Shown piece by piece: positions 8,785 through 17,606 of a stretch of 64,000 bases of DNA (positions within the stretch are counted from its first letter, which is position 1; each line of letters opens with the position of its first letter). The translations under genes were made by a program, and so were the position numbers. Location of the stretch: NCBI RefSeq assembly GCF_014041915.1, contig NZ_CP059472.1:1240001-1304000 (forward strand). Reading direction: 5' to 3'. The notes under the pieces were generated by a model. It was given only the letters and a program-made list of their open reading frames with translations. It was not told the origin of the DNA and made no database searches. The stretch is from Marnyiella aurantia. Its GTDB lineage: Bacteria > Bacteroidota > Bacteroidia > Flavobacteriales > Weeksellaceae.

Positions 8785-9179
8785 TGGAGTTGGAGGGATT
8801 CGAACCCTCGTCCAAACAAGCAACACATAAGATTTCTACATGCTTATTCTGTATTTAATTTTCGACTGCAAACAGAGCACAGACACCCAATTTACAGCTT
8901 AGCTTCTAAAGTTTTCGTGCTTTGGCCGAAGCTTCCAAAGCCTTATTTCCGCATTGCTATACCCCGGATTCAGACGTCGCGAAACAGAACTTCTGTGGGA
9001 TATCTTGCCTCCTTACTGTCTTCGGGAGAACGCTAATCTTACTATAATTCAGATTAAGCAGCAAGAGCAAACTCTTGGTCGCCAGTTAAAATTGTGTAGC
9101 AAGGGATTAAAGAGATCGCGCTACGGTTCTCTGCATGCTTACTTACCCATTGATCTTGCTGTCGAAACCAGTCAACCCC
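8785..9179 (-). ncRNA. ssrA: tmRNA (trans-translation RNA)
   Basis: About 395 nt. The 5' end reads GGGGTTGACTGGTTTCGACAG, a tmRNA hallmark, and pairs with the 3' acceptor strand CAACTCC; the T-arm GGTTCGAATCC precedes it. Discriminator A is followed by CA, so the terminal CCA is not fully encoded. The tag frame at 9054-9083 reads GDQEFALAA then TAA, ending in the usual ALAA degron. GGC as resume codon is my best reading. tmRNA genes are frequent integration targets, and the AT-rich OLD/HD block lies on its 3' side. Confidence 0.95.
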
Positions 9180-9240
9180 AGATAAGTCTGCAAAGATATG
9201 AAAATTTTATTCCAAAATCATAAAGTGACATTTCGGCACA

Positions 9241-9265
9241 AAAAAAAGCCGCGTCGTGCGGCTTT
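9241..9265 (-). terminator. Terminator of the T9SS type B gene
   Basis: A perfect 8-bp stem AAAGCCGC / GCGGCTTT with a 5-base loop. On the minus strand it ends in seven Ts, 12 bases past the stop of the 9277-13659 gene. Confidence 0.85.
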
Positions 9266-9276
9266 ATAAAATTGAT

Positions 9277-12200
9277 TTAGTCTCTGTTCTTTACCAGTAT
9301 CCATCCGGTTCGCAGGACGGGTCTCTGGGTAATAGGATCTGTCCAGGTTACTTTGTACCAATAGGTATCGGTGCTTACCTTAAAGGTGGTGTAGTTGCCT
9401 GTCCACACGGTTTTTGAGGAGCTTGCGCGGAAGACTTCCTTACCGTATCTGTCGTGGATGGAGGCACTGAAGTTCTTATATTTACTTACACCCGTGAAAT
9501 CAATATGATCATTGATGCCGTCGCCATTCGGTGTTATGGCATTTCCGATGAAGAAAGTAAGATATTCCACAGTTCCAAAGCAGGTCTGGTCCTTATAACG
9601 CACCGAGATAAAATAGGTGGTATTACGGAGGATGTTCGCAAAAATATTCGACGACTGCCATGTAAGGCCATTATCGATGGAGAACTCCAGATTTGGACTT
9701 GGATCGTCAACAATAACCGTAAGCGTATTATTTTCGTATACAATTTCTTTCACCTCTACGAGCGGAGTAAAGGAGGCATTGGCGCTGAAGGTTTGCGAAC
9801 AGACACCGTTATTGATCGTTACCGTATAGGTTCCCGGAGTATCCACGGTAATTGTCTGCGTTGTTGCCCCCGTGCTCCACAGATAGGTGTAGTTAGGTCC
9901 GGCGCCGGCATCCAGCACATCACTCAAGCCTTCGCAGAACTGAACGTCTTCCAGTGCTGATATGATTGCGGGAACCACGGTAATCGTAATATTCGCAACT
10001 GTTCCCTGACAGCCATTGGCACCTATTCCGGTAACTGTATAAGTAGTAGTCACCGTCGGCGATACTACCTGTGTATTACCCGCACCCGGCAATCCTGTCC
10101 AGGTATAGTCCTGCGCCCCGGAAGCTGTTAAAGTAACAGATTCACCTGCACAGATATTCATATCGTTAGCCGTAAGTGTAATTACCGGCGGAAGGTTATT
10201 CTCCACCACCGTCACCGTTTGCTGCTGGCTGCAGTTATTGCCGAAATTATTGGTTATTGTAAGTGTATAGTTACCGCCCTCGTTAACTACAGGATTCAGA
10301 GTATTGGCTCCTGAAACAATGTTTCCGCCGGCCGTGGCCGTCCAAAGGATCGTAGCTCCCGCCTGGAAAGTTGAGGCTGATGCATTAAGCGTAATCGATG
10401 GATTGGTACACGTAATCTGCGCCGGCTGCGCGATGTTGATATTAATAGGTGCATCTGTTGTCACTGTCGCAGTGGCAGTGTACTGGCATCCCGCAGGAGT
10501 GGTAACAGTTACTGTATAAGTTCCGGCCGTGTTCACTACCGTTGATTGTGCCGCAGAACCATTGGACCACAGGAACGTATGTCCGGTACCCGTCACGTTT
10601 GCTGTAAGTGTAGTATTGCCGCCCGGGCAGAAAGACAGGTTTCCGCTGATCTGTACGTTGGGATCATTATTCTGAACAATGTTTACCGAAACGGGCTGGC
10701 TGGCGCAGGCACCGTTTGCCACGGTAAGGGAATAAGTTCCCGGGGTGGTTACGGTAATGGATTGTGTTGTGGCGCCGGTAGACCAAACATTACCTGTTGT
10801 ATAGTTAGAAGTTAGAGTAACCGGAGTTGTACCGCAAATTGCCGGAGCTGATTGTGTAATTACAGGTGCCGGTGTAACCGTAACCGTAAGCTGAAGCTGT
10901 ACCACGACAGCACAGTTCGCATTACTCACCCGAACAAAAATTGTAGCTGTTCCTGAGTTGTAAGTAGCAGGTGTAGTAATATTGTTTGTATTGCCCGCGT
11001 TAGCATCGGCCACATTGGTATAATAGGTAAACGTTACACCTGTCTGAGTACTCATCGCCGGCTGGGCAGAAGTAAGGTCGAAGGTGAATGTATTTGTTGG
11101 TGAACAGGTGCTCAGGGCAGCATTTTGAGCTACAGGCACAGGATTCTGCGTTACTGTGACCGACTGGGTAAACTGACAGTTGCCCGGTGTAGTCACTGTA
11201 ACTGTATAGGTTCCGGCTGTGTTTACAGTAGTTGCCGCGGTAGCAGCACCGTTGGACCACAGGAAAGTATTTCCGGTTCCAGTAGCAGTAGCTGTTAATG
11301 TGGTAGAACTTCCCGCACAGAAGGCCGTATTCCCGGTGATTTGTACATTTGGGTCTGCATTTCCGGTTATGGTTACGGAGGCAGGTGAACCGGTACAGCT
11401 ACCGGAAGTATTGGTGAGTGTATAAGTGCCTGGTGTGGTAACCGTAATCGATTGAGTAGTTGCTCCCGTGGACCAGGTATTTCCGGTGGCAAAATTGGAA
11501 GTAAGGGTTACGCTTCCTGTACCGCAAATAACCGTGGAAGAGGCAGTAATCGTAGGTACGACCGTCTGGCTTACTGTAAGCTGAAGCGGTACTACAACGG
11601 CACAGGTTCCGCTGGTTACGCGTACATAAACAGTAGCTGTGCCGGATACAAACGTTGCGGGCGCACCGATGGTATTTGCATTTCCTGCATTAGCGTCGGC
11701 CTGATTTACATAATAAGCAAAGGTAACACCAGGCGTAGTGCTTATACTTGGCTGAGCCGACGTAAGATCAAAAGTACCTGTAGCAGCCGGTGAACAGATG
11801 CTCAGACTTGAGCCCTGAGCTATGGGAGGCGTATCAGCCTGCACGGTCACAGACTGCGTGTACTGGCAGTTTTGAGCGGTGGTTACAGTCACGGTGTACG
11901 TTCCGCCGGTGGAAACAGTGACAGTTGGTGTGGCAGCGCCGGTAGACCACAGAAAAGTATTTCCGGTTCCGCTAACTGTAGCTGTAAGGGTAGTTGATCC
12001 GCCCTGACAAAAGGCCAGATTTCCGGTGATCTGCACATTAGGATTGGTTGCCGCCGTAATTACAACCGAAGCCGGAGCACTTGTGCAAGCTCCTGAATTT
12101 TGGGTCACGGTATAAGTTCCGGGAGTAGTTACTGTTATGGATTGTGTTGTGGCTCCGGTAGACCATGTATTTCCTGTTGCATAACTTGAAGTCAGGGTAA

Positions 12201-13659
12201 CACCCGCCGATCCGCAAAGAAAAGTAGACGATGCCGTGATGACCGGTGGTGCCGGTGTAGGATTTACCGCTAAGGTAAGTTCGGCAATATCGCTGCACTG
12301 CGCGCCGGTAACTCTCACATAAACTGTTCCTCCGGCGGAGGTGTGTGCGGCGGGATTGGCAATAGTATTTGTGTTTCCTGCAGTAGCGTCTGCAAGCGAA
12401 AGATAGTACCGGAAGGTAACGCCGGGTGTTGTGCTGATACTGGGCTGCGCCAGTGTCAGGTTGAAGATACCGTTGGCCGTGGCTGAACACACGCTTAGAG
12501 CCGCATCCAGTGCCTGTGGCAGAGGAAGATTGGTAATGGTAATCTCTGCAGAACCGGGACAGGTAGAACCGGGAACCAGGACCTGCACGGAGTACACACC
12601 CGCTTGGGTCGCAGTATAGGAACTTGCTGTTGCACCGGAAATGGGGCCCCCGTTGAGATACCACTGGTAAGTAGCTCCCGCCACAGGCACAGTTGCATTC
12701 AAAATCTGAGAGGAACCTGCGCAGATGCTCATGTTCGCCGGCAAAGGATTACCGGAGGGGTCGGTAAGCTGTACACCTATGTTAAATGAACCAGCCTGGA
12801 AAAACACACCGGTATCATATTCAGTATCGTTATAATCTGCGAGCACCATTTTAAAACGGTAGGTTTGCCCCGGAACCACGGGTGCGGTAGCAGTAAGCGG
12901 AATGGTCCGGCCGGCAAAATTGGTCTCAATATTTGCAGTGTTGTTTCCGGCATAATACTGCTGATTTATAGCAGGACAGGCGGCTGAAACATAGGGATGA
13001 ATGTTGGTAACGCTCACCGGTCCGCCACCACCCGGCAGGACCGCCATATTGGTATAGGTAGGATCAGTAACTTTCTTAAGCAACAGCGCAAATCCGTCCG
13101 TGTAATTACAGGCAAATCCTCCGGAATACTCTTCGGAGGCAAAAATATAGTTAAAGGTGATTTCGCTGGTAACGGGTACAAAGTCAAACTGGATAAAAGT
13201 AGCATCCCTGAGATTACTGTTAGGTACTCCAATGGCTGCAGCCAGATCCGGATCTCCCAGGGTGTTCAATGTTCCGCTTAGGTTACCCGGAATAAAGGAA
13301 TTACCCGCCTGGCTGGCCTGACCGGTCATCAGGACAAGGCCTTCATTAAATGGAAATGCGGTTGTACCTTTGTTAAAATAACCCCAGGACCGCGATGGGC
13401 TTGACGGACCAAGGTTAGGAGAAACCACCACATTGGTTACGCTGGCTGCACAGTTTGCACCGCCACTGATCAACACATTTTCTATAAGCTGCTGAACTGA
13501 AAACGAACTTTGAGGATACGCAGGAGTGTTCACATCAATAAAGGAACCCGCCAGCATACTCTTGGCCGTGGGAGAGGCCGGAATACTGCCCTGCCTGGAA
13601 CTTTGGGCAAATGCAGATGTGCTTATTAACAGGACATATAGGAGAAATAACTTTTTCAT
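9277..13659 (-). CDS. Giant cell-surface protein with choice-of-anchor L domain, Ig/PKD-like repeats and T9SS type B sorting domain
   Basis: 1460 aa. It has a signal peptide (MKKLFLLYVLLISTSAFAQ), then a choice-of-anchor L region about 40-300 (FNYIFASEEYSGGF, VLADYNDTEYDTGVFF). A long Ser/Thr/Gly-rich stack of Ig-like modules follows. The C-terminal gliding-motility-associated CHU_C domain includes NAITPNGDGINDHIDF. The module set of about 230 aa (690 bp) occurs three times in tandem with high identity, typified by STGATTQSITVTTPGTYT. It is exported through the type IX system and attached at or released from the cell surface; adhesion or a SprB-like function is inferred. It stands alone with its own terminator. 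Confidence 0.9.
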   Translation of the reverse strand: MKKLFLLYVLLISTSAFAQSSRQGSIPASPTAKSMLAGSFIDVNTPAYPQSSFSVQQLIENVLISGGANCAASVTNVVVSPNLGPSSPSRSWGYFNKGTTAFPFNEGLVLMTGQASQAGNSFIPGNLSGTLNTLGDPDLAAAIGVPNSNLRDATFIQFDFVPVTSEITFNYIFASEEYSGGFACNYTDGFALLLKKVTDPTYTNMAVLPGGGGPVSVTNIHPYVSAACPAINQQYYAGNNTANIETNFAGRTIPLTATAPVVPGQTYRFKMVLADYNDTEYDTGVFFQAGSFNIGVQLTDPSGNPLPANMSICAGSSQILNATVPVAGATYQWYLNGGPISGATASSYTATQAGVYSVQVLVPGSTCPGSAEITITNLPLPQALDAALSVCSATANGIFNLTLAQPSISTTPGVTFRYYLSLADATAGNTNTIANPAAHTSAGGTVYVRVTGAQCSDIAELTLAVNPTPAPPVITASSTFLCGSAGVTLTSSYATGNTWSTGATTQSITVTTPGTYTVTQNSGACTSAPASVVITAATNPNVQITGNLAFCQGGSTTLTATVSGTGNTFLWSTGAATPTVTVSTGGTYTVTVTTAQNCQYTQSVTVQADTPPIAQGSSLSICSPAATGTFDLTSAQPSISTTPGVTFAYYVNQADANAGNANTIGAPATFVSGTATVYVRVTSGTCAVVVPLQLTVSQTVVPTITASSTVICGTGSVTLTSNFATGNTWSTGATTQSITVTTPGTYTLTNTSGSCTGSPASVTITGNADPNVQITGNTAFCAGSSTTLTATATGTGNTFLWSNGAATAATTVNTAGTYTVTVTTPGNCQFTQSVTVTQNPVPVAQNAALSTCSPTNTFTFDLTSAQPAMSTQTGVTFTYYTNVADANAGNTNNITTPATYNSGTATIFVRVSNANCAVVVQLQLTVTVTPAPVITQSAPAICGTTPVTLTSNYTTGNVWSTGATTQSITVTTPGTYSLTVANGACASQPVSVNIVQNNDPNVQISGNLSFCPGGNTTLTANVTGTGHTFLWSNGSAAQSTVVNTAGTYTVTVTTPAGCQYTATATVTTDAPININIAQPAQITCTNPSITLNASASTFQAGATILWTATAGGNIVSGANTLNPVVNEGGNYTLTITNNFGNNCSQQQTVTVVENNLPPVITLTANDMNICAGESVTLTASGAQDYTWTGLPGAGNTQVVSPTVTTTYTVTGIGANGCQGTVANITITVVPAIISALEDVQFCEGLSDVLDAGAGPNYTYLWSTGATTQTITVDTPGTYTVTINNGVCSQTFSANASFTPLVEVKEIVYENNTLTVIVDDPSPNLEFSIDNGLTWQSSNIFANILRNTTYFISVRYKDQTCFGTVEYLTFFIGNAITPNGDGINDHIDFTGVSKYKNFSASIHDRYGKEVFRASSSKTVWTGNYTTFKVSTDTYWYKVTWTDPITQRPVLRTGWILVKNRD
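10430..12520. repeat. Three tandem ~690-bp coding repeats inside the type B protein
   Basis: The block coding for an Ig-like module pair recurs at a spacing of roughly 690-700 bases. The landmark AAAGTATTTCCGGTTCC lies near 11265 and again near 11950, with a diverged copy near 10570. Such repeats let the protein change length by recombination and are prone to assembly collapse. Confidence 0.75.
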
Positions 13660-13822
13660 AATTTAATTTTCTGAGGGATGTGCTTAAATAAGTGGCAGCA
13701 GGCCGCCTGCTGTTCAACAATATACAACAGTAACACATTGTTGAAACGCCATTAAAAAGCTACCATTATAGTGCATAAAATTAGTAATTAATTTTAAAAT
13801 AATGTTTTTAAGATGCTTTAAG

Positions 13823-13853
13823 TTTGCCAGTAATAAAAATATTTCTATTTTTG
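13823..13853 (+). promoter_or_regulatory. Promoter of rpsU
   Basis: -33 element TTTG at 13823-13826 and -7 box TATTTTTG at 13846-13853, 19 bases apart and 23 bases before the rpsU start. This matches the Bacteroidota TTTG-N19-TAnnTTTG pattern. Confidence 0.7.
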
Positions 13854-13876
13854 CAATCCAAAATGAGATGTAAATT

Positions 13877-14074
13877 ATGTTAATTATCCCAGTAAAAGAC
13901 GGCGAGTCTATCGACAGAGCACTTAAGAAATACAAAAGAAAATTTGATAAAACAGGTGTTGTTAGAGCTTTAAGAAGCAGACAACAGTTTATTAAGCCTT
14001 CTGTAACACTAAGACAATCTAAACTTAAAGCTGCCTACAAGCAAAGAGAGGCCAGCAAAGAAGATCAGGCTTAA
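13877..14074 (+). CDS. rpsU: 30S ribosomal protein bS21
   Basis: 65 aa, starting MLIIPVKDGESIDRALKKYK and rich in Lys/Arg, the full length expected for bS21. In Bacteroidota bS21 is tied to anti-Shine-Dalgarno masking with bS18 and bS6. It is followed by a terminator and then xerC and hpf, an order common in flavobacteria. Confidence 0.95.
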   Translation: MLIIPVKDGESIDRALKKYKRKFDKTGVVRALRSRQQFIKPSVTLRQSKLKAAYKQREASKEDQA

Positions 14075-14095
14075 TTTTTTTTACTTCAAAATACT

Positions 14096-14137
14096 AAATC
14101 ACTTTCCAAACAGTTATATTTGGAAGGTGATTTTTTT
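14096..14137 (+). terminator. Terminator between rpsU and xerC
   Basis: A 15-bp stem AAATCAcTTTCCAAA / TTTGGAAgGTGATTT with an 8-base loop, then a T run. It may lower the read-through from the strong rpsU promoter into xerC. Confidence 0.85.
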
Positions 14138-14151
14138 GTTTTAACATCAGC

Positions 14152-15030
14152 ATGATCAATAAATTCCTGGAACACATTAAGCTCGAAAAACGGTATTCAC
14201 CAAATACGCTTACAAGCTACAGCAAAGATCTTTCGGATTTTCAGGAATTTTTCCTGCGTACAGAAGGAGGAGGCGAATCCTGGAAAGCAGATAAAAAAGT
14301 GATCCGGAATTTCATGGTCAGCCTTAGCGAAAGCGGAATTTCCAAACGCAGCATTAACCGGAAGCTGTCTACTTTACGTTCATTTTTCCTGTTTCTGCTT
14401 AAGATTGACGAGATCAAGATCTCCCCTACGGAAAGCATACCTTCCCTAAAATTCTATCCTGAAAAACAGATTCCCCTGTCGCAGGAAGAAATGGAAAATT
14501 TTCATAAGCTCGCACTGGAACCACCGGACGCCCTGTCCCAACTCATTATCGAAACGCTGTACCAGACCGGAATGCGGAAGGCTGAACTTTGCAATTTACT
14601 GGAGGAAGATGCCAACCTGGAAACTTGTGAGCTCCGCATAACGGGAAAAGGCAATAAGGTAAGACTGATTCCCATATCGCCGGACCTGGCCGGAAAAATG
14701 CAGAAGTACCGCGAATCCAAGAAACCACTGATTCCAAACCAGATATACTTTTTCGTAAATCACAAGGGCAAAAAACTGGGCGAAAAGTTTGTATATTCAA
14801 CGGTTAATAGATACCTTGGTATGGTAACTGCTAAGAAGAAAAAGAGTCCGCACATCCTGAGGCACAGTTTTGCAACGCATATACTGGACAACGGCGCGGA
14901 AATCTCAAAGGTGAAGAAACTGCTTGGCCATTCTTCACTGGCTTCTACACAGGTGTACACGCAGGCTAATATAGAACAGCTTAAAAAAGTATTCAACAGC
15001 GCACACCCGCGAGCGACAAAGAAAGAGTGA
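14152..15030 (+). CDS. xerC: Tyrosine recombinase XerC-like
   Basis: 292 aa. N-terminal SAM-like core-binding domain (LEKRYSPNTLTSYSKDL), then the catalytic domain with Arg in TGMRKAEL, Lys in TGKGNKVR, HILRHSFATH (H-x-x-R), LGHSS and the nucleophile Tyr in TQVYTQ. Length and position between rpsU and hpf fit the housekeeping chromosome-dimer resolvase. XerC against XerD cannot be told apart from this sequence alone. It is distinct from the integron-like recombinase at 45.7 kb. Confidence 0.85.
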   Translation: MINKFLEHIKLEKRYSPNTLTSYSKDLSDFQEFFLRTEGGGESWKADKKVIRNFMVSLSESGISKRSINRKLSTLRSFFLFLLKIDEIKISPTESIPSLKFYPEKQIPLSQEEMENFHKLALEPPDALSQLIIETLYQTGMRKAELCNLLEEDANLETCELRITGKGNKVRLIPISPDLAGKMQKYRESKKPLIPNQIYFFVNHKGKKLGEKFVYSTVNRYLGMVTAKKKKSPHILRHSFATHILDNGAEISKVKKLLGHSSLASTQVYTQANIEQLKKVFNSAHPRATKKE

Positions 15031-15068
15031 ACGCAAGTTCAGATGTATAATTTTAAAAAAGTATTATT

Positions 15069-15362
15069 ATGAAAATTTCAGTACAGTCTATAGGACTGAC
15101 CCCACACGCACCGCTTGAAGACCATATTGAAAAGAAACTGAATAAACTGGAGAACTATTATGACAAAATTATTGAGACCAATGTTTTCCTGAAAGTGGAA
15201 AATAAATCCGATAAAGAAAACAAGACCGTGGAGATTATTCTGGGCGTTCCGGGCGATGATATCGTGGTAAAGAAGACAACTTCCAGTTTTGAGGAAAGTT
15301 TAGACCAATGTGCTGAAGTAGCTAAAAAGCTGCTAATCAAGAAAAAAGAATTAGCCTCTTAA
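15069..15362 (+). CDS. hpf: Ribosome hibernation promoting factor (HPF/RaiA family, short form)
   Basis: 97 aa, beginning MKISVQSIGLTPHAPLEDHI, with the beta-alpha-beta-beta-beta-alpha pattern of the short HPF/YfiA fold. It binds the decoding channel of stalled 30S subunits in stationary phase. It is 38 bases downstream of xerC and probably cotranscribed. Confidence 0.9.
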   Translation: MKISVQSIGLTPHAPLEDHIEKKLNKLENYYDKIIETNVFLKVENKSDKENKTVEIILGVPGDDIVVKKTTSSFEESLDQCAEVAKKLLIKKKELAS

Positions 15363-15390
15363 ATTTTCTTAAAAGTTTTTAAACTTTTAC

Positions 15391-15422
15391 TTGTAGGTTT
15401 CAAAAAATCTACCTTATATTTG
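15391..15422 (+). promoter_or_regulatory. Promoter of the tRNA cluster
   Basis: TTG at 15391 and the -7 box TATATTTG at 15415-15422, 40 bases before tRNA-Thr. The G-rich -33 is only partly conserved. Confidence 0.6.
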
Positions 15423-15462
15423 CACTCGCAAAAAGAGATAAGCGTTCTTTTGAAATCTATTT

Positions 15463-15536
15463 GCCTCCATAGCTCAGTTGGCTAGAGCAGCTGATTTGTA
15501 ATCAGCAGGTCGTGGGTTCGAGTCCCTCTGGAGGCT
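15463..15536 (+). tRNA. tRNA-Thr(TGT)
   Basis: 74 nt. Acceptor GCCTCCA/TGGAGGC, anticodon loop TTTGTAA with anticodon TGT, T-loop GGTTCGAGTCC. CCA is not encoded. Confidence 0.97.
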
Positions 15537-15554
15537 CATTATTTTTGTAAAATT

Positions 15555-15637
15555 GGGGAGATTCCAGAGTGGCCAAATGGATCAGACTGTAACTCTGCTG
15601 TCTTACGACTTCGCAGGTTCGAATCCTGCTCTCCCCA
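15555..15637 (+). tRNA. tRNA-Tyr(GTA)
   Basis: 83 nt with a long variable arm. Acceptor GGGGAGA/TCTCCCC, anticodon GTA in loop CTGTAAC, T-arm GGTTCGAATCC. Confidence 0.97.
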
Positions 15638-15677
15638 CATTTTATAAAAAAAATATTGCACTTTTAAAATTTAACAT

Positions 15678-15685
15678 TAAATTTG
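15678..15685 (+). promoter_or_regulatory. -7 box before tRNA-Gly
   Basis: TAAATTTG fits TAnnTTTG and lies 36 bases before tRNA-Gly, suggesting a second start site within the tRNA cluster. Confidence 0.5.
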
Positions 15686-15721
15686 CAAACCGTTTACCAA
15701 CACTATTTGTTAAACACAAAT

Positions 15722-15794
15722 GCGGAAGTAGCTCAGTTGGTAGAGCGTCAGCCTTCCAAGCTGAATGTCGCGAGTTCGACCCTCGTCTTCCGCT
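15722..15794 (+). tRNA. tRNA-Gly(TCC)
   Basis: 73 nt. Acceptor GCGGAAG/CTTCCGC, anticodon TCC in loop CTTCCAA, T-arm GAGTTCGACCCTC. Confidence 0.97.
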
Positions 15795-15796
15795 CT

Positions 15797-15834
15797 AAAA
15801 ATCACAACCAAATTACGGCTTGTGATTTTTTTTT
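15797..15834 (+). terminator. Terminator after tRNA-Gly
   Basis: An 11-bp perfect stem AAAAATCACAA / TTGTGATTTTT with a 12-base loop and a T run. Confidence 0.8.
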
Positions 15835-15842
15835 AAGTCTTC

Positions 15843-15889
15843 GCCAACGTAGTCTCGTTCGGCAGACGAGACGTTTCCTTGGCAAGGAA
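15843..15889 (+). pseudogene. Decayed partial copy of the following tRNA-Thr(GGT)
   Basis: The stretch starts GCCAACGTAG and ends CGTTTCCTTGGCAAGGAA, matching the first 44 bases of the intact tRNA at 15899. The D-arm is replaced by a hairpin TCTCGT...ACGAGA, and the T-arm and acceptor 3' strand are missing. It cannot fold as a tRNA. Confidence 0.65.
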
Positions 15890-15898
15890 AAAAAAATT

Positions 15899-15970
15899 GC
15901 CGACGTAGCTCAGGGGTAGAGCGTTTCCTTGGTAAGGAAGAGGTCGTGAGTTCAAATCTCATCGTTGGCT
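15899..15970 (+). tRNA. tRNA-Thr(GGT)
   Basis: 72 nt. Acceptor GCCGACG/CGTTGGC (one G-U pair), anticodon GGT in loop TTGGTAA, T-arm GAGTTCAAATCTC. Confidence 0.96.
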
Positions 15971-15979
15971 CTATAAAAT

Positions 15980-16009
15980 AAATCTCTCAGAAACGGGAGA
16001 TTTTTTTTT
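15980..16009 (+). terminator. Terminator after tRNA-Thr(GGT)
   Basis: Stem AAATCTC / GAGATTT extended by imperfect pairs, followed by a run of Ts. Confidence 0.75.
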
Positions 16010-16013
16010 ATTA

Positions 16014-16083
16014 TCCGTTACGATGCCCGCCTATCCGCAGGAGCCTTCGCGGCATATTACACATGCGACGATTCTGTAACGGA
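16014..16083. repeat. Long-arm inverted repeat upstream of tuf
   Basis: TCCGTTAC at 16014-16021 is the reverse complement of GTAACGGA at 16076-16083, and the interior holds further short complements (ATGCC/GGCAT). No gene or known RNA was recognised in it. It lies between the tRNA terminator and the tuf promoter. Confidence 0.4.
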
Positions 16084-16211
16084 GCAATTTTTAATTCACT
16101 CATTTTCCGGAACGGATAATTTTATTTAAATTTGCAGTCCTAGAATTTAATGTCCACTTGTGGCAAATGCCTGGATTTGAATCTTAAAACTTTTTTTTAT
16201 TGCAAAAAGGT

Positions 16212-16239
16212 TTTGATTTTCAAAAAATCACTATATTTG
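16212..16239 (+). promoter_or_regulatory. Promoter of tuf
   Basis: TTTG at 16212-16215 and TATATTTG at 16232-16239 are separated by 16 bases, 42 bases before the tuf ATG. An excellent Bacteroidota promoter match. Confidence 0.75.
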
Positions 16240-16281
16240 CGCACTGAAATTTTAAAAAGTTAATAAATAAATATTTAAATC

Positions 16282-17469
16282 ATGGCAAAGGAAACGTTTA
16301 ATCGTAACAAACCGCACTTAAACATTGGTACCATCGGTCACGTTGACCATGGTAAGACTACTTTAACTGCAGCAATTTCTAAAGTATTATCCGATAAAGG
16401 ATTTGGTGAAGCTAGAGACTTCTCTTCTATTGACTCCGCTCCGGAAGAAAAAGAAAGAGGTATTACTATCAACACTTCACACATCGAGTACGAAACTGAA
16501 AGCAGACACTACGCTCACGTAGACTGCCCAGGTCACGCGGATTATGTAAAGAACATGGTAACTGGTGCTGCCCAGATGGACGGTGCTATTTTGGTATGTG
16601 CTGCTACAGACGGACCAATGCCACAAACAAGAGAGCACATCCTACTTTGCCGTCAGGTAAACGTACCTAGAGTTGTTGTTTTCATGAACAAAGTGGATAT
16701 GGTTGATGATGCTGAGCTTCTTGAACTTGTTGAACTTGAACTAAGAGACCTTCTTTCTTCTTACGACTATGACGGAGATAACTCTCCAGTAGTACAGGGT
16801 TCTGCTCTTGGTGCACTTAACGGTGAGCCAAAATGGGTTGCAACTGTAGAAGAACTGATGGCTGCTGTTGATACTTGGATTGAACTTCCTGTAAGAGATC
16901 AGGATAAGCCATTCCTTATGCCAATTGAAGACGTATTCTCCATTACTGGTAGAGGTACTGTAGCAACCGGTAGAATTGAATCAGGTATCATTAACACTGG
17001 TGACGGTGTAGATATCGTAGGTATGGGTGATGAGAAACTGACTTCTACTGTAACAGGTGTTGAGATGTTCCGTAAGATCCTGGACAGAGGTGAAGCTGGT
17101 GATAACGTAGGTATCCTTCTTAGAGGTATTGAAAAAACCGATATCAAAAGAGGTATGGTAATCGCTAAAGCAGGTTCTGTTAAGCCACACAAAAAATTCA
17201 AAGCAGAGGTTTATATCCTTTCTAAAGAAGAAGGTGGACGTCACACTCCATTCCACAACAAATACCGTCCACAGTTCTACGTAAGAACTACAGACGTTAC
17301 AGGTGAGATCTTCCTGCCAGAAGGAGTAGAAATGGTAATGCCAGGTGATAACATCACTATTACTGTAGAATTGCTTCAGCCAATCGCTCTTAACGTAGGT
17401 CTTAGATTTGCGATCAGAGAAGGTGGTAGAACAGTTGGTGCAGGACAGGTAACTGAAATCCTGGATTAA
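16282..17469 (+). CDS. tuf: Elongation factor Tu
   Basis: 395 aa, full length. G1 [10 protein letters not shown]2 RGITI, G3 DCPGHADY, G4 NKVD, then the beta-barrel domains 2 and 3 ending [10 protein letters not shown]. It delivers aminoacyl-tRNA to the ribosome. Codon use is strongly biased towards AGA for Arg and GTA/GGT, as expected for a very highly expressed gene. It is flanked by tRNA genes and followed by its own terminator. Confidence 0.98.
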   Translation: MAKETFNRNKPHLNIGTIGHVDHGKTTLTAAISKVLSDKGFGEARDFSSIDSAPEEKERGITINTSHIEYETESRHYAHVDCPGHADYVKNMVTGAAQMDGAILVCAATDGPMPQTREHILLCRQVNVPRVVVFMNKVDMVDDAELLELVELELRDLLSSYDYDGDNSPVVQGSALGALNGEPKWVATVEELMAAVDTWIELPVRDQDKPFLMPIEDVFSITGRGTVATGRIESGIINTGDGVDIVGMGDEKLTSTVTGVEMFRKILDRGEAGDNVGILLRGIEKTDIKRGMVIAKAGSVKPHKKFKAEVYILSKEEGGRHTPFHNKYRPQFYVRTTDVTGEIFLPEGVEMVMPGDNITITVELLQPIALNVGLRFAIREGGRTVGAGQVTEILD

Positions 17470-17485
17470 TAATCCACTAAATCAT

Positions 17486-17516
17486 AAAGTTCCGCAAGGA
17501 AACTTGCGGAACTTTT
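17486..17516 (+). terminator. Terminator after tuf
   Basis: A 13-bp perfect stem AAAGTTCCGCAAG / CTTGCGGAACTTT with a GAAA tetraloop and a T run. Confidence 0.9.
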
Positions 17517-17522
17517 TAATCT

Positions 17523-17593
17523 ACGGGCATCGTCCAATGGTAGGATACCGGTCTCCAAAACCGTTGATCAGGGTTCGAATCCTTGTGCCCGTG
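17523..17593 (+). tRNA. tRNA-Trp(CCA)
   Basis: 71 nt. Acceptor ACGGGCA/TGCCCGT with discriminator G, anticodon CCA in loop CTCCAAA, T-arm GGTTCGAATCC. It leads directly into secE, the usual bacterial order. Confidence 0.97.
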
Positions 17594-17606
17594 CTAAATT
17601 TTAGAA

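Noticed and set aside
12038-12664. 208-codon minus-strand frame rich in Ser, Arg and Tyr.
   Set aside because: An alternative frame inside the repeated T9SS type B gene.
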